Source: Candidatus Pullilachnospira intestinigallinarum (GTDB lineage: Bacteria > Bacillota > Clostridia > Lachnospirales > Lachnospiraceae). From it: DNA of 37,382 nucleotides. Below the pieces are notes generated by a model. That model was not told the DNA's origin, searched no databases, and saw only the letters and a list, made by a program, of their open reading frames with translations. Both the position numbers and the translations under genes were made by a program. Where the stretch lies: assembly GCA_018711275.1 (NCBI GenBank), contig DVIN01000025.1, positions 1-37,382 of the forward strand, given 5' to 3'. Below, one piece after another: positions 23,563 through 32,409 of the stretch (position 1 is the stretch's first letter; each line of letters begins with the position of its first letter).

Positions 23563-25257
23563 TCACCCTTCTCCTCCAAATCCTTTCACAAAATCATCCA
23601 CCGTGTAACAGAATGCCCGCTCATCCAGCGCCTTTCCCATGGAGAAAATCTCCGGAGGACGGATGCCGGTCTTTTGGGCCACTTCCCGGTTTCCGAAAAT
23701 TTCATCTCTGCTTCCGTCGGCGATCACCTGTCCCTGCCACAGCACAATAATCCGCTGGGCCCATTCGCAGACCAGCTGCATATCATGGGTGGCGATCATC
23801 ACCGTCTCGGTGATATTTTTCATATCGTTGAGCGTCCTCATGATTTCCTTCCGGGTGGCGATATCCAGGTTGGCCGTGGGCTCATCCAGCAGCAGAATTT
23901 CCGGGTTCAGCGCAATGCCGATGGCCAGGCTGGCCCTGCGCATCTGTCCGCCTGACAGAAGTCTGCCGTCCCGCTGCCGCAGATCGGAAAGCCGAAACCG
24001 CTCCAGAAGCCTGTCGGTTTTCTCCTGCCAGCCCTCCAGATTCCGCACCTGCATGGCAAAGGCAATGTCATGTTCAATGGAATCCTTGATAAACATATCC
24101 TCCGGGTTCTGATACACCAGGGAGACATAACGGGACAGTTCTTCCGGCCGGGTGTCCCGGATTTTCCGGTCTTTCAGCGTCACCGTACCCTCCGTCGGTT
24201 TCAGAAGGCCGGTCATCATTTTCATCAGTGTGGACTTTCCGGCTCCGTTGGATCCGATCAGCGCGATCTTTTCCCCGCGGTACAAAGTCAGATTCAGCTG
24301 GTCAAAGATCTTTCTCGGCTCACCCTTTACACTCCGGTAGGATACAGATACCTGGTCAAACCGGACCACCGGTTCGCCATGGGCCGCCTCTTTCTTTCCT
24401 TCCATGGGCTTGTGGTAGATCAGCTTTTGGAAGGTTTTTGTTCCGTCCTCTATGGTGGAGGGAAGCAGCTCCTCATCCGCAATCTTCCCCTTTTTCTGCA
24501 GCGCGTGGGCCGCCAGTGTCACCTGCGGCGGAAAAATATTGCACGCCTCCAGTTCTTCCACCCGCTGAAGCGCCTCCTCGGCGGGCAGCTTCCAATTAAC
24601 GGCGCCGTCCTTCATCAGCACCACATGGCGGCAGTAATCCGCGATATACTCCGTATGATGCTCGATGACAATAATGGTCTTCCCGTGTTTCTCATTCAGT
24701 TCCTTCAGGATCTGATAAATCCGATCCGCATGGCCGGGGTCCAGCTGGGCGATGGGTTCGTCCAGAATCAGCACCTCGGGCCGCAGGGACACGGCGCCCG
24801 CCAAAGCCAGAAGGTGAGTCTGTCCTCCGGATAGCTGCCAGATATAGTCTGCTTCTCTGCCCCCGAGACCGCACATTTCAAGGGCTTCCTTTCCGCGTTC
24901 CAGATAATCCTTCATGGCATAATTCATGCAGGCATAGGAGGCATCATCCAGCACCGTGGGGCGGACGATCTGATTTTCAAAATCCTGGTACACATAGCCC
25001 ACTTTCTGGGCCAGGCTGCCGATATCCATTTCCAGGGTGTTGAGTCCTCCGGCCAGCACCTTTCCTTCAAATTCCCCTGCGATAAAGTGGGGAATCAGGC
25101 CATTCATCGCCTTGCACAGCGTGGATTTCCCACAGCCGTTATTTCCCACAATGGCCACAAAGTCGCCCTGCTCTATGGTAAGGCTGACCCCCGAAAGCGT
25201 CGGAGTGGACGCCCCGGGGTAGGTAAATGTCAGATTTTTAATTTCTATACTGTTCAT
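23563..25257 (-). CDS. ECF transporter ATPase with two fused nucleotide-binding domains
   Basis: A 564-residue ABC protein with two complete ATPase domains. Domain 1 (about 1-230) has GNNGCGKST, the Q-loop in VYQDFENQ, the signature LSGGQTHLLALA and Walker B VLILDEPIAQLD. Domain 2 (about 290-530) has GSNGAGKST, VYQNPEDMFIKDS, LSGGQMRRASLA and ILLLDEPTANLD. It thus replaces the EcfA1/EcfA2 pair. Position between the S-like and T genes makes it the dedicated energiser of this transporter. Start ATG 25255-25257; 22 bp follow the stop of the S-like gene. Confidence 0.93.
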   Translation of the reverse strand: MNSIEIKNLTFTYPGASTPTLSGVSLTIEQGDFVAIVGNNGCGKSTLCKAMNGLIPHFIAGEFEGKVLAGGLNTLEMDIGSLAQKVGYVYQDFENQIVRPTVLDDASYACMNYAMKDYLERGKEALEMCGLGGREADYIWQLSGGQTHLLALAGAVSLRPEVLILDEPIAQLDPGHADRIYQILKELNEKHGKTIIVIEHHTEYIADYCRHVVLMKDGAVNWKLPAEEALQRVEELEACNIFPPQVTLAAHALQKKGKIADEELLPSTIEDGTKTFQKLIYHKPMEGKKEAAHGEPVVRFDQVSVSYRSVKGEPRKIFDQLNLTLYRGEKIALIGSNGAGKSTLMKMMTGLLKPTEGTVTLKDRKIRDTRPEELSRYVSLVYQNPEDMFIKDSIEHDIAFAMQVRNLEGWQEKTDRLLERFRLSDLRQRDGRLLSGGQMRRASLAIGIALNPEILLLDEPTANLDIATRKEIMRTLNDMKNITETVMIATHDMQLVCEWAQRIIVLWQGQVIADGSRDEIFGNREVAQKTGIRPPEIFSMGKALDERAFCYTVDDFVKGFGGEG

Positions 25258-25279
25258 CGCTTACTCTCTGCTTCCTGTA

Positions 25280-26116
25280 TCAGCTTTTCTCCGGTACGGC
25301 AGCTCTTTTTCTCATGACTGCCAGAATGATCACCGCCAGAAGCGCGGCCACCAGAATTCCCGCGGCCAGTGCCGTACCACTTTCAGCCCATCCGGCCTCC
25401 CAGTCAATCAGCGGCATGCCGCTGGTGGCCAGAAGCTCTGCTCCAACTGCCACCGCAAAGGCAGCCAGGCAACAGACAATCACTTTGGCGTTGATGGATC
25501 CCAGAGCGGTTTTCCCGGTTCTTGGCTGCATACCCAGCAGCGGCTCAATTTTCCCGTACAGCTTCGGCACCAGAAAAATGGTGGGCAGCAGGCAAAAAAG
25601 AATACCCGAAAACAGCGCGTCATTGAGGAAGGCAAAGCCTTCTGTGGCAAAGACACTCTGCGGCAGACCGGGCACCGCTTCAAAATCTTCCACGGCAAAC
25701 TGTACTTTCAGGATATCCACCACCATACCCAGGAAAAGCTGAATCACCGTTCCGCTCATGGCGGCGATTCCCACCATCTTCCGGTTTGCGGGATTTTTCA
25801 CCATCCGTCCTGCCAGGTATACACCGATGGTCACGGTGATAAATTTCTCCAACTCTCCCAGTCCTCCAAACTGTCCCAGCATAATCTCGCTGAACACCAG
25901 CTCTCCGGTGGAAGCACCCAGCGCCGCGGACATGGGATCAAAAAGCATTGCCAGCGTCAGTGGGATAAACAGGAAATACTCCACGGAAAATTCCACAATT
26001 CCCACCTGAAAATGGGGAATCAGCTCCGTAAACAGGGTTGCCAGTCCGTACAGGGACATGGTAAGCACAAAAATCATCAGTTTCTGCGGCTGAGTTGCCG
26101 TCTGTCTTGCAGCCAT
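25280..26116 (-). CDS. Probable substrate-binding S component of the ECF transporter
   Basis: A 278-residue protein with about six to seven hydrophobic helices and no ATPase motif. It begins MAARQTATQPQKLMIFVLTMSLYGLATLFTELIPHF and has a central FVEYF-like block, SVEYFLFIPLTLAMLFDPMSAALGASTGELVFSEI. Gene position (first in the operon, before A and T) and topology argue for an S component. I recognise no named S family, so the substrate is unknown. The ATG at 26114-26116 with GAGGAGG is chosen over the longer frame that opens at 26194. Confidence 0.72.
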   Translation of the reverse strand: MAARQTATQPQKLMIFVLTMSLYGLATLFTELIPHFQVGIVEFSVEYFLFIPLTLAMLFDPMSAALGASTGELVFSEIMLGQFGGLGELEKFITVTIGVYLAGRMVKNPANRKMVGIAAMSGTVIQLFLGMVVDILKVQFAVEDFEAVPGLPQSVFATEGFAFLNDALFSGILFCLLPTIFLVPKLYGKIEPLLGMQPRTGKTALGSINAKVIVCCLAAFAVAVGAELLATSGMPLIDWEAGWAESGTALAAGILVAALLAVIILAVMRKRAAVPEKS

Positions 26117-26161
26117 TTTTTCATCCTCCTCATATTTCATCCGTTTTTGTTTACGGTTAAG

Positions 26162-26189
26162 ATTATAAGAAGTTTGTGTAAAATTAAAA
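26162..26189 (-). promoter_or_regulatory. Candidate promoter of the ECF operon
   Basis: On the minus strand a consensus TATAAT (26162-26167) lies 46 bp upstream of the S-component start. The nearest -35 candidate is TTTTAA (26184-26189) at 16 nt, which is weak. Confidence 0.5.
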
Positions 26190-26275
26190 ATCAAAGTTGC
26201 GTTAAATGAAAGTTAATTTTCTATTTTCAGTTATTATGAAATATTATTTTCATTTCAATTTCATTTTTCCCCTTC

Positions 26276-26303
26276 TTGCCAATTTCCGGATTTCCTGTAT
26301 AAT
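26276..26303 (+). promoter_or_regulatory. Promoter of the ABC-F gene
   Basis: TTGCCA (26276-26281), a 16-nt spacer and TATAAT (26298-26303) predict a start near 26310 and a leader of about 88 nt. The leader holds three ACCGGCC heptamers (26321, 26331, 26340) and then TTTTT. Confidence 0.72.
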
Positions 26304-26397
26304 TGTCGATAGGCATGTGTACCGGCCAAAACCGGCCGCACCGGCCTTTTTACCGCCCAGCCGGCAGGTATCGGGCGGCTGCTACAGGAGGAAACGT

Positions 26398-28308
26398 ATG
26401 ATTTTAGCATGTCAGAATATTAATAAATCCTTTGGAACCACAGAAATATTAAAGGACGTCTCCTTTCATCTGGAAGAACGGGAAAAGGCGGCGCTGATCG
26501 GCCCCAACGGCGCGGGAAAAACCACCCTGCTGCGGATCATCATGCAGGAGATGCCCGCCGATTCCGGGGAGGTGATCCTTGCCCGGGGAAAAACCATCGG
26601 CTACCTGGCCCAGCACCAGGAGCTTTCGGAGGGGCGGACCATCTATGAAGAGCTGCTGTCTGTTAAACAATATCTTCTGGATATGGAAGAAAAGATCCGG
26701 AATCTGGAACTGGAGATGAAGACCAGCACCGGGGAAGCGCTGGATCAGGTGCTGGCGGACTATTCCCGGCTCACCCATCAGTTTGAGCTGGAAAACGGCT
26801 ACGCCTGCCGCAGCGAGGTGGTGGGGGTTCTGAAAGGTCTGGGATTTTCCGAGGAAGAATTTTCCAAAGAGGTCTCCACCCTCTCCGGCGGCCAGAAGAC
26901 CCGGGTGGCCCTGGGGCGGCTGCTGCTGTCCGGCCCGGATATCATCCTGCTGGACGAGCCCACCAACCACCTGGACATGGATTCCATCGCCTGGCTGGAG
27001 ACGTATCTGATGAATTATAAAGGCGCGGTGTTCATCGTCTCCCATGACCGGTATTTTCTGGACAAAGTGGTGACCAAGGTGGTGGAGATCGATCACGGAT
27101 CTGTCCGCACCTTCCAGGGCAATTATACCGCCTACGCCCAGAAAAAGCAACAGATCCGGGAGGCCCAGCTGAAGGCTTACCTGAATCAGCAGCAGGAAAT
27201 CAAACACCAGGAGGAGGTCATCGCCAAGCTGAAATCCTTCAACCGGGAAAAGTCCATCAAACGGGCGGAAAGCCGGGAAAAAATGCTGGAGAAAATGGAA
27301 GTCCTGGATAAGCCCGCCGGGGATGATCCCCAGATGCACTTTACCCTGACTCCACGCATCACAAGCGGCAACGATGTACTGAACGTCCGGGAGCTTTCCA
27401 AGGCATTTCCCGGACAGCAGCTGTTTACCGATATCAATTTTGAGATCAAACGGGGAGAACGGGTGGCCATCATCGGGGCCAACGGCACCGGAAAAACCAC
27501 CATTCTGAAGATTTTAAACGGACTGGTGCCCCCGGATACCGGCGAGGTGGAGCTGGGAAGCAAGGTACAGATCGGCTACTACGATCAGGAGCACCACGTT
27601 CTTCATATGGACAAAACCATTTTTGAGGAAATTTCCGATGCCTATCCTTATCTGACCAATACGGAGATCCGCAACGTGCTGGCCGCCTTTCTCTTCACCG
27701 GCGACGATGTGTTTCAGCCCATCCACACCTTAAGCGGCGGCGAGCGGGGCCGGGTTTCCCTGGCGAAGCTGATGCTCTCCGAGGCCAACTTCCTGATCCT
27801 GGATGAGCCCACCAACCATCTGGACATCGTCTCCAAGGAGATTCTGGAAAATGCCCTGAACCGGTACGAAGGGACCGTGCTCTACGTCTCCCACGACCGT
27901 TATTTCATCAACCAGACCGCCACCCGGATCCTGGAGCTGACCAACCAGGCCATGGTGAACTATATCGGAAACTATGATTATTACCTGGAGAAAAAAGAAG
28001 AACTGACGGAGATCTACGCGCCGGCGGCCGAGACGGTGGCCGTGGAAGGCGGAGACTCCTCTTCCAAACTGGACTGGAAGGCCCAGAAAGAGGAACAGGC
28101 AAGACAGCGGAAAAAAGAAAATGATCTGAAGAAAACGGAAAAGCAGATTGAGGAACTGGAAACACGGGATAAAGAGATCGATGAAGAGATGAGCCGCCCG
28201 GAGGTGGCCACCGATGTGGCCATGTGCGTACAGCTGTCCAATGAGAAAGCGGAAATCACCCAGAAGCTGGAGGAACTGTACCAGGCGTGGGAGGAGCTGG
28301 CGCAGTAG
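26398..28308 (+). CDS. ABC-F family ATPase
   Basis: A 636-residue soluble ABC protein with two ATPase domains and no membrane domain. Domain 1 has GPNGAGKTTLL, LSGGQKTRVALGRLLL and ILLDEPTNHLDM. The linker (about 240-320) is a long charged helix. Domain 2 has GANGTGKTTILK, LSGGERGRVSLAKLML and LILDEPTNHLD. The C-terminal 80 residues (EEQARQRKKENDLKKTEKQIEELETRDKEIDEEM) form a coiled coil like that of Uup/YdiF types. ABC-F proteins act on the ribosome, some giving antibiotic resistance. The ATG at 26398 follows ACAGGAGG; the longer frame from 26206 lies upstream of the promoter. Confidence 0.93.
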   Translation: MILACQNINKSFGTTEILKDVSFHLEEREKAALIGPNGAGKTTLLRIIMQEMPADSGEVILARGKTIGYLAQHQELSEGRTIYEELLSVKQYLLDMEEKIRNLELEMKTSTGEALDQVLADYSRLTHQFELENGYACRSEVVGVLKGLGFSEEEFSKEVSTLSGGQKTRVALGRLLLSGPDIILLDEPTNHLDMDSIAWLETYLMNYKGAVFIVSHDRYFLDKVVTKVVEIDHGSVRTFQGNYTAYAQKKQQIREAQLKAYLNQQQEIKHQEEVIAKLKSFNREKSIKRAESREKMLEKMEVLDKPAGDDPQMHFTLTPRITSGNDVLNVRELSKAFPGQQLFTDINFEIKRGERVAIIGANGTGKTTILKILNGLVPPDTGEVELGSKVQIGYYDQEHHVLHMDKTIFEEISDAYPYLTNTEIRNVLAAFLFTGDDVFQPIHTLSGGERGRVSLAKLMLSEANFLILDEPTNHLDIVSKEILENALNRYEGTVLYVSHDRYFINQTATRILELTNQAMVNYIGNYDYYLEKKEELTEIYAPAAETVAVEGGDSSSKLDWKAQKEEQARQRKKENDLKKTEKQIEELETRDKEIDEEMSRPEVATDVAMCVQLSNEKAEITQKLEELYQAWEELAQ

Positions 28309-28341
28309 CGTCCCTGTTCTTTCCTGTCCGGAAAATATTTT

Positions 28342-28373
28342 GCGACGGCGCCGTCAACAGGCTGCGCCGTCGC
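28342..28373. terminator. Convergent terminator between the ABC-F and FtsX-locus genes
   Basis: GCGACGGCGC (28342-28351) and GCGCCGTCGC (28364-28373) make a perfect 10-bp stem with a 12-nt loop. It lies 33 bp after the ABC-F stop and 18 bp past the stop of the minus-strand gene, so it can serve both. T-runs are short on both sides. Confidence 0.75.
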
Positions 28374-28391
28374 AGGTTTGATCCGATTATT

Positions 28392-28691
28392 TTACAGATA
28401 TTCTAATACAATACTGATTTCTTCATCATCCGTCTGGACTATATAACGAAACTGGCAATTCTCCTGCTTTGTGACGATATAAAAATCGGAGGAGGTATTC
28501 ATATCAAATTTTGGAAGCCCTTCCGGTTTTATAATTTCAACACGATCAAAACAATCCTGCTCCTCACAGGTAAGTTTTACCAGTTCTCTCGTATCCGAAC
28601 CTCGTATCCGCTCAATCAGCAAAGCAATCATTTTGGGGGAAAGTACGATCACATCGTACTCCCCCGTAATTTTTATTTTGTATTCCTTCAT
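28392..28691 (-). CDS. Small protein of unknown function coupled to the FtsX remnant
   Basis: A 99-residue soluble protein beginning MKEYKIKITGEYDVIVLSPKMIALLIERI and ending EEISIVLEYL. It has alternating strands and helices and no recognised motif. Its ATG at 28689-28691 shares one base with the stop of the FtsX gene (TGATG), so translation is coupled. It may be an accessory protein of that transporter; no family assigned. Confidence 0.65.
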   Translation of the reverse strand: MKEYKIKITGEYDVIVLSPKMIALLIERIRGSDTRELVKLTCEEQDCFDRVEIIKPEGLPKFDMNTSSDFYIVTKQENCQFRYIVQTDDEEISIVLEYL

Positions 28692-29833
28692 CAGCACTCC
28701 GCCCCTCTCAGCCATTCTACCAGTGCCTCCTTTGAAAAACTTTTCATTGAAACAAATGTAATGATCAGCGGTACCGCGATCAATACGACTGTATAGGCAA
28801 GGGCGAAGACCAGCGGGAACTTGAAGGCCATGTAATAAGCTCCCATATCGTACAGCATTTTGCTCAAACCATATCCGCAGATGGTGCCGATCGTCATTGT
28901 GACGCCAACCGTCGCAAGAACCAGAAGCAGGCTTTCGCTCAAAAGCATTTTTCCAAGCTGCCCTTTCGACATACCGATGGACTCCAGCATTGCCAGTTCC
29001 TGCTTTCTGGTGACGATGTTGGTAATCAGCGTATTCATCATACTCAAAATACTGAACATCATAATAAATGCGGCAAGTCCGCTGATCGTCCCGAAAATCG
29101 TATTCATGGAATGCTGGTCCGCTACTTTTCTGTCCGCCAGCGTCGTCATATCCAATTCTGTCCTTTCCGATACCATCTGGCTCAATGCTTCGCCGACAGC
29201 CGCCTCCTTTTCCGGCTCCGTAGAGACAAGCAAATTGGCGTTCAGCGTGTCAAAGGAAACAAAATTCAGAATGGCCTGCTCAGGCATTAAAAACCACCCC
29301 ACCAGATTCGAGTTATCTCTTGTATATTGGTCATTTAGCAGTCCGAGAATGGTAACTTCCCGTTCCGTCATCTGTTTCCCGTCATAATAATGGAAAGTCA
29401 GAACATCCCCCACATGAAACTGCCATCCATAGATCTCTTTTACATTGGTATTATCTGCCACCAATACATAGTCACCGGACATCAGTTTATCGTAATCCGC
29501 AGATCCTTCTTCGATATATTTCCCTATATTCTCCAGCTCCTCCCCGGTCAGAGGATAAACCATATCATCATTGTCGTACTCATCCTGCTGCGGATAATCA
29601 AAACGAATACCAAAATTTTTCAATTCTTCTACGCTCTTTACCCCATCTATCGACAGGATTTCCTGTACCATTGTCTCATCCAGAGGCGTTTCCGCCTGCA
29701 GGCCGCTCATTCCATACGCATTAACTTCCAGAGCTGCTTCTGAATAAGTGATATCAAATTCCGCATTGGTAAAATTACCCTGTCTGGAATAATTTGCTTT
29801 ATCAAAAGAGGAAATATAGGTGGCCGCCGTCAT
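28691..29833 (-). pseudogene. FtsX-type ABC transporter permease, N-terminal half missing
   Basis: A 380-residue frame that corresponds to only the second half of an FtsX/MacB-like permease. It has a large extracellular segment (about 20-240; SIDGVKSVEELKNFGIRFDYP, EREVTILGLLNDQYTRDN), then three helices: TISGLAAFIMMFSILSMMNTLI, LLVLATVGVTMTIGTICGYGL and FALAYTVVLIAVPLIITFVSM. RKQELAMLESIGMSKGQLGKMLLSES is the family's cytoplasmic signature. Full proteins have about 700-850 residues and begin with a helix and an intact first half. Here the frame starts at MTAATYISSFDKANY, where the second-half membrane helix should precede. A TAG in frame lies upstream, and a terminator and the kinase gene stand where the 5' half should be. 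Product may be non-functional. Confidence 0.8.
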
Positions 29834-29855
29834 AAACCATACAGGGCATAAAAAC

Positions 29856-29883
29856 AGCCCATCTCCGCATGTAGAAATGGGCT
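29856..29883 (-). terminator. Terminator after the AgrC-like kinase gene
   Basis: AGCCCAT (29856-29862) and ATGGGCT (29877-29883) form a 7-bp stem. On the minus strand GTTTTTATG follows. It lies between the kinase stop and the truncated FtsX gene. Confidence 0.75.
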
Positions 29884-29893
29884 AAAATCATAT

Positions 29894-31192
29894 CTAATTA
29901 CCGGCGGCCGGCAGCAGTATTTTCAAAAGAAATCTCCCGTTTTCCTGCATGGCCGTGCAGGTGCCGCCGTACTTTTTGGCCGCGTTTTTCATATTGGAAA
30001 TACCAAAACCGTGCAGAAACTTATCTGCCTTTGTGGTATGGCCGTCTGTATGTACTTCATCGGAACAGTTATTCTCGATCAGAATCGACACAAAGTTCTG
30101 TACCTTACCCGCTTTCACAAGGATCACACGCTGATTTTCGGGCAGTTTCTCACTGGCTTCCACGGCATTGTCTATGCCGTTGCCGAAAAGGGTGCTGATA
30201 TCAAGCGGCTCTATGAAATCTATTCCATTGAAATCGATAAAAGAAGAAAAGTCGATATGCTTTTCACGGGCTTTCTCCGCCTTATCCCTGATGATAATAT
30301 CAAGAAAATCGTTGCCTGTATGGATATAGTTTTCATAGTCCGCAATCTGTGAGCGCAGTTCCCGGGCCATTTTGTGTGTCACATCTGTTCCCTGACTGCT
30401 TTCCAACACAAGCAAGTGGTTTTTCATATCGTGATAAATGGAGCGTATGCGTTCCTCGTCCTTGAATTTATCCTGATAGTAGGCGTACTGCTGCTGAAGC
30501 TGCGCAATCTGCACTTTATCCCGCTGCTCCTGCTCCCGGAGATACAGAATATTCTTTGCATACATAAAAATTATCATAAAAATAGCAGATAAGATACCAC
30601 TGCTGATATACAGCATCAAATCCACTGCCATTCCCAAATTCAGGATACTGAAAGTAGAAAGGAAGGAAATCACAAAAGCAATCAGAAAAACCGCCGTCAA
30701 GATAATACTGTCTTTTATCTGCATTTTATATTTGAAATTTTTAAGCAGTAAATAAGTCATACCAAGTACAAGCAAGCGTACAGAAATGCCAATAACGTAA
30801 AGTTCCCATCTTGCAAATGCCTGGCCCTCCAAAAAATCGATTTGATGATTTCCATATAACCAATATCCAATGCCAAAAAATATAGGCTCTGCCAAGAACA
30901 CAACTACAGTGAACCATACTTCTGTCACAGTAGCGATTTGATATACGGAGTCTTTATAGCATATTTTCAAGATTGCGACGACAAATATAAAAACAATCCA
31001 CATTTTCAGAGCGCCTAAGTCTGTTAACCAGGTCAAGCTCCATGTCAATATAATTTCCGCTATCGGTGGGATATATTTACTTATTTTCGGCTGAAAACGA
31101 AACTCTTTACATAAACACCTGCTGATCACATACAGACAGAAAGCCTCCTCTATCGTGGACAGTATATCTAAAACCTGGTATACCCACATCAT
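29894..31192 (-). CDS. AgrC-like GHKL sensor histidine kinase
   Basis: A 432-residue kinase. Residues about 1-215 hold six or seven hydrophobic helices. The cytoplasmic part starts with a coiled region (REQEQRDKVQIAQLQQQYAYYQDKFKDEERIRSIY), then the phosphoacceptor box YHDMKNHLLVL. The GHKL ATPase has FGNGIDNAVEASEKL (N-box) and FLHGFGISNMKNAAKKYGG (G-box). Kinases of this type sense peptides in quorum or bacteriocin systems, but no peptide gene is seen here. Its ATG overlaps the regulator's stop codon (ATGA). Confidence 0.92.
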   Translation of the reverse strand: MMWVYQVLDILSTIEEAFCLYVISRCLCKEFRFQPKISKYIPPIAEIILTWSLTWLTDLGALKMWIVFIFVVAILKICYKDSVYQIATVTEVWFTVVVFLAEPIFFGIGYWLYGNHQIDFLEGQAFARWELYVIGISVRLLVLGMTYLLLKNFKYKMQIKDSIILTAVFLIAFVISFLSTFSILNLGMAVDLMLYISSGILSAIFMIIFMYAKNILYLREQEQRDKVQIAQLQQQYAYYQDKFKDEERIRSIYHDMKNHLLVLESSQGTDVTHKMARELRSQIADYENYIHTGNDFLDIIIRDKAEKAREKHIDFSSFIDFNGIDFIEPLDISTLFGNGIDNAVEASEKLPENQRVILVKAGKVQNFVSILIENNCSDEVHTDGHTTKADKFLHGFGISNMKNAAKKYGGTCTAMQENGRFLLKILLPAAGN

Positions 31193-31884
31193 AGCATGTC
31201 CCCCCAGAAGTCAGCCAGCTTCGCCATAAATTTCTTGCGTTTCGGCTGACTGATCGGAATATGCTCGCCCGTGGTTAAGACTGCCTCCAGATTTTCCACG
31301 CTTTTCACATAGGCCATATTCACAAGAAAACTTGCGTGACAGCGGACAAACTGCCGCTGTGTCTCCAAAATCGAAGCAACCTCTTTCATATTCTTATAAA
31401 TGACCTGTTCCTGGTCATCAAAGTGCAGAAGCACATTGCGCCTGGAGGTCTCAGCGTAACGTAGATTTTTATACAGCACCTTATATTTTCCGCTATCGTT
31501 CGCAAAGCTGATATACGGTTCCTCCCTGCCCTGATAGCGGGAGAAAAAACGGTCAAGCTCCATTTTCAGTCTCCCGTACTTCATCGGCTTGAGCAGATAG
31601 TTGATGGCTCCGTACTCATAACCTTTCCAGACATACTGTGACAAAGAGGTCAGAAAAAATAAGCCCACTGTACGGTCTGTCTTCCGGATTTCTTCCGCTG
31701 TCTTCAGCCCATTGAGCTTTTCCATCTTTATATCCATAAAAATCAGGTCAAAATCAGGCTGATAATTTTCGAGCAGCTCCGTTCCGTCGTTGAACTCAAA
31801 AAAATGAAATTCCCTGCCCGTATCAGCCGCATAGCGACTCAGCAATTCTTTCAATTCGACAATGAGAGTCACAATGTTATACAC
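31189..31884 (-). CDS. LytTR-family response regulator with a defective receiver domain
   Basis: A 231-residue regulator. The receiver domain has the phosphoacceptor in DLIFMDIKMEKLNG, the Thr of LFFLTSLSQ and the Lys of INYLLKPMKYG. The LytTR DNA-binding domain carries RRNVLLHFDDQEQVIYKNMKEVASILETQRQFVRCHASFLVNMAYVK. The normal N-terminal acidic pocket (IAICDDE type) is absent: the sequence reads MYNIVTLIVELKELLSRYAADTG. The GTG at 31882-31884 follows AGGAG at 9 nt and gives this start; the upstream ATG at 31935 lies about at the transcript start. Pairs with the AgrC-like kinase. Confidence 0.86.
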   Translation of the reverse strand: MYNIVTLIVELKELLSRYAADTGREFHFFEFNDGTELLENYQPDFDLIFMDIKMEKLNGLKTAEEIRKTDRTVGLFFLTSLSQYVWKGYEYGAINYLLKPMKYGRLKMELDRFFSRYQGREEPYISFANDSGKYKVLYKNLRYAETSRRNVLLHFDDQEQVIYKNMKEVASILETQRQFVRCHASFLVNMAYVKSVENLEAVLTTGEHIPISQPKRKKFMAKLADFWGDML

Positions 31885-31943
31885 CCAAAACAACTCCTGA
31901 AACACAAATTGCATGGCATTGCTGCCATTTGCCAAACAGGGCT

Positions 31944-31951
31944 ATTATAAC
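31944..31951 (-). promoter_or_regulatory. Extended -10 promoter of the LytTR/AgrC pair
   Basis: On the minus strand TGTTATAAT is a consensus -10 (31944-31949) with the extended TGN motif; no -35 box is clear at 17 nt. The predicted start (about 31937) supports the GTG at 31884 as the start codon. Confidence 0.6.
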
Positions 31952-32370
31952 ATAACTGCTCTGAACTTCACCATATATTGACTGTAATTTTTAAATAATT
32001 TATCTCATGGCCGTATCCTTGGCGCTCCATTTGAGGATTTCTGCAGTGTTTTGAAGGCGCCTTTGTTCAAGTAGTGTGCCCGTCTGCCGGGAGTATCTCT
32101 ATTTTACATTCCGCGGAATATTACATACCACAACGATAATAGTACAAGTTTATTGTAGTTATCTATAACTAACCTATTAAGAGATCCTTTTCCCGATTTA
32201 TAAGGCGCTAGCCATACCGTGTTAAAATATTGCGCAAACACGGTAAATCCTAAATGTCTTTCCTTTTCCTGACCGCCTCTTGCAAACAGTTCTCTCTGGT
32301 GTTACTATAAGAATTGTCAAAGGCGGGGGGAGTTTTTCTTCTGTCTTTTTATCTTTTTTAAGGAGGTTGA
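31952..32370. other. Non-coding gap with an inverted repeat
   Basis: About 420 bp without a credible gene. TACCGTGTT (32215-32223) and AACACGGTA (32237-32245) are perfect 9-bp arms around a 13-nt loop containing TTGCGCA. Nothing else recognisable was seen apart from AAGGAGG at 32360-32366, which precedes the remnant below. Confidence 0.5.
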
Positions 32371-32409
32371 GACGATTGACAGAAAGGACTGCCCGTATCG
32401 CTGAAAAAA

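Noticed and set aside
21825-23750. A 641-codon plus-strand frame across the PHP and EcfT genes
   Set aside because: It is rich in His, Pro, Gln and Arg, typical of an antisense shadow, and lies opposite two well-identified genes.
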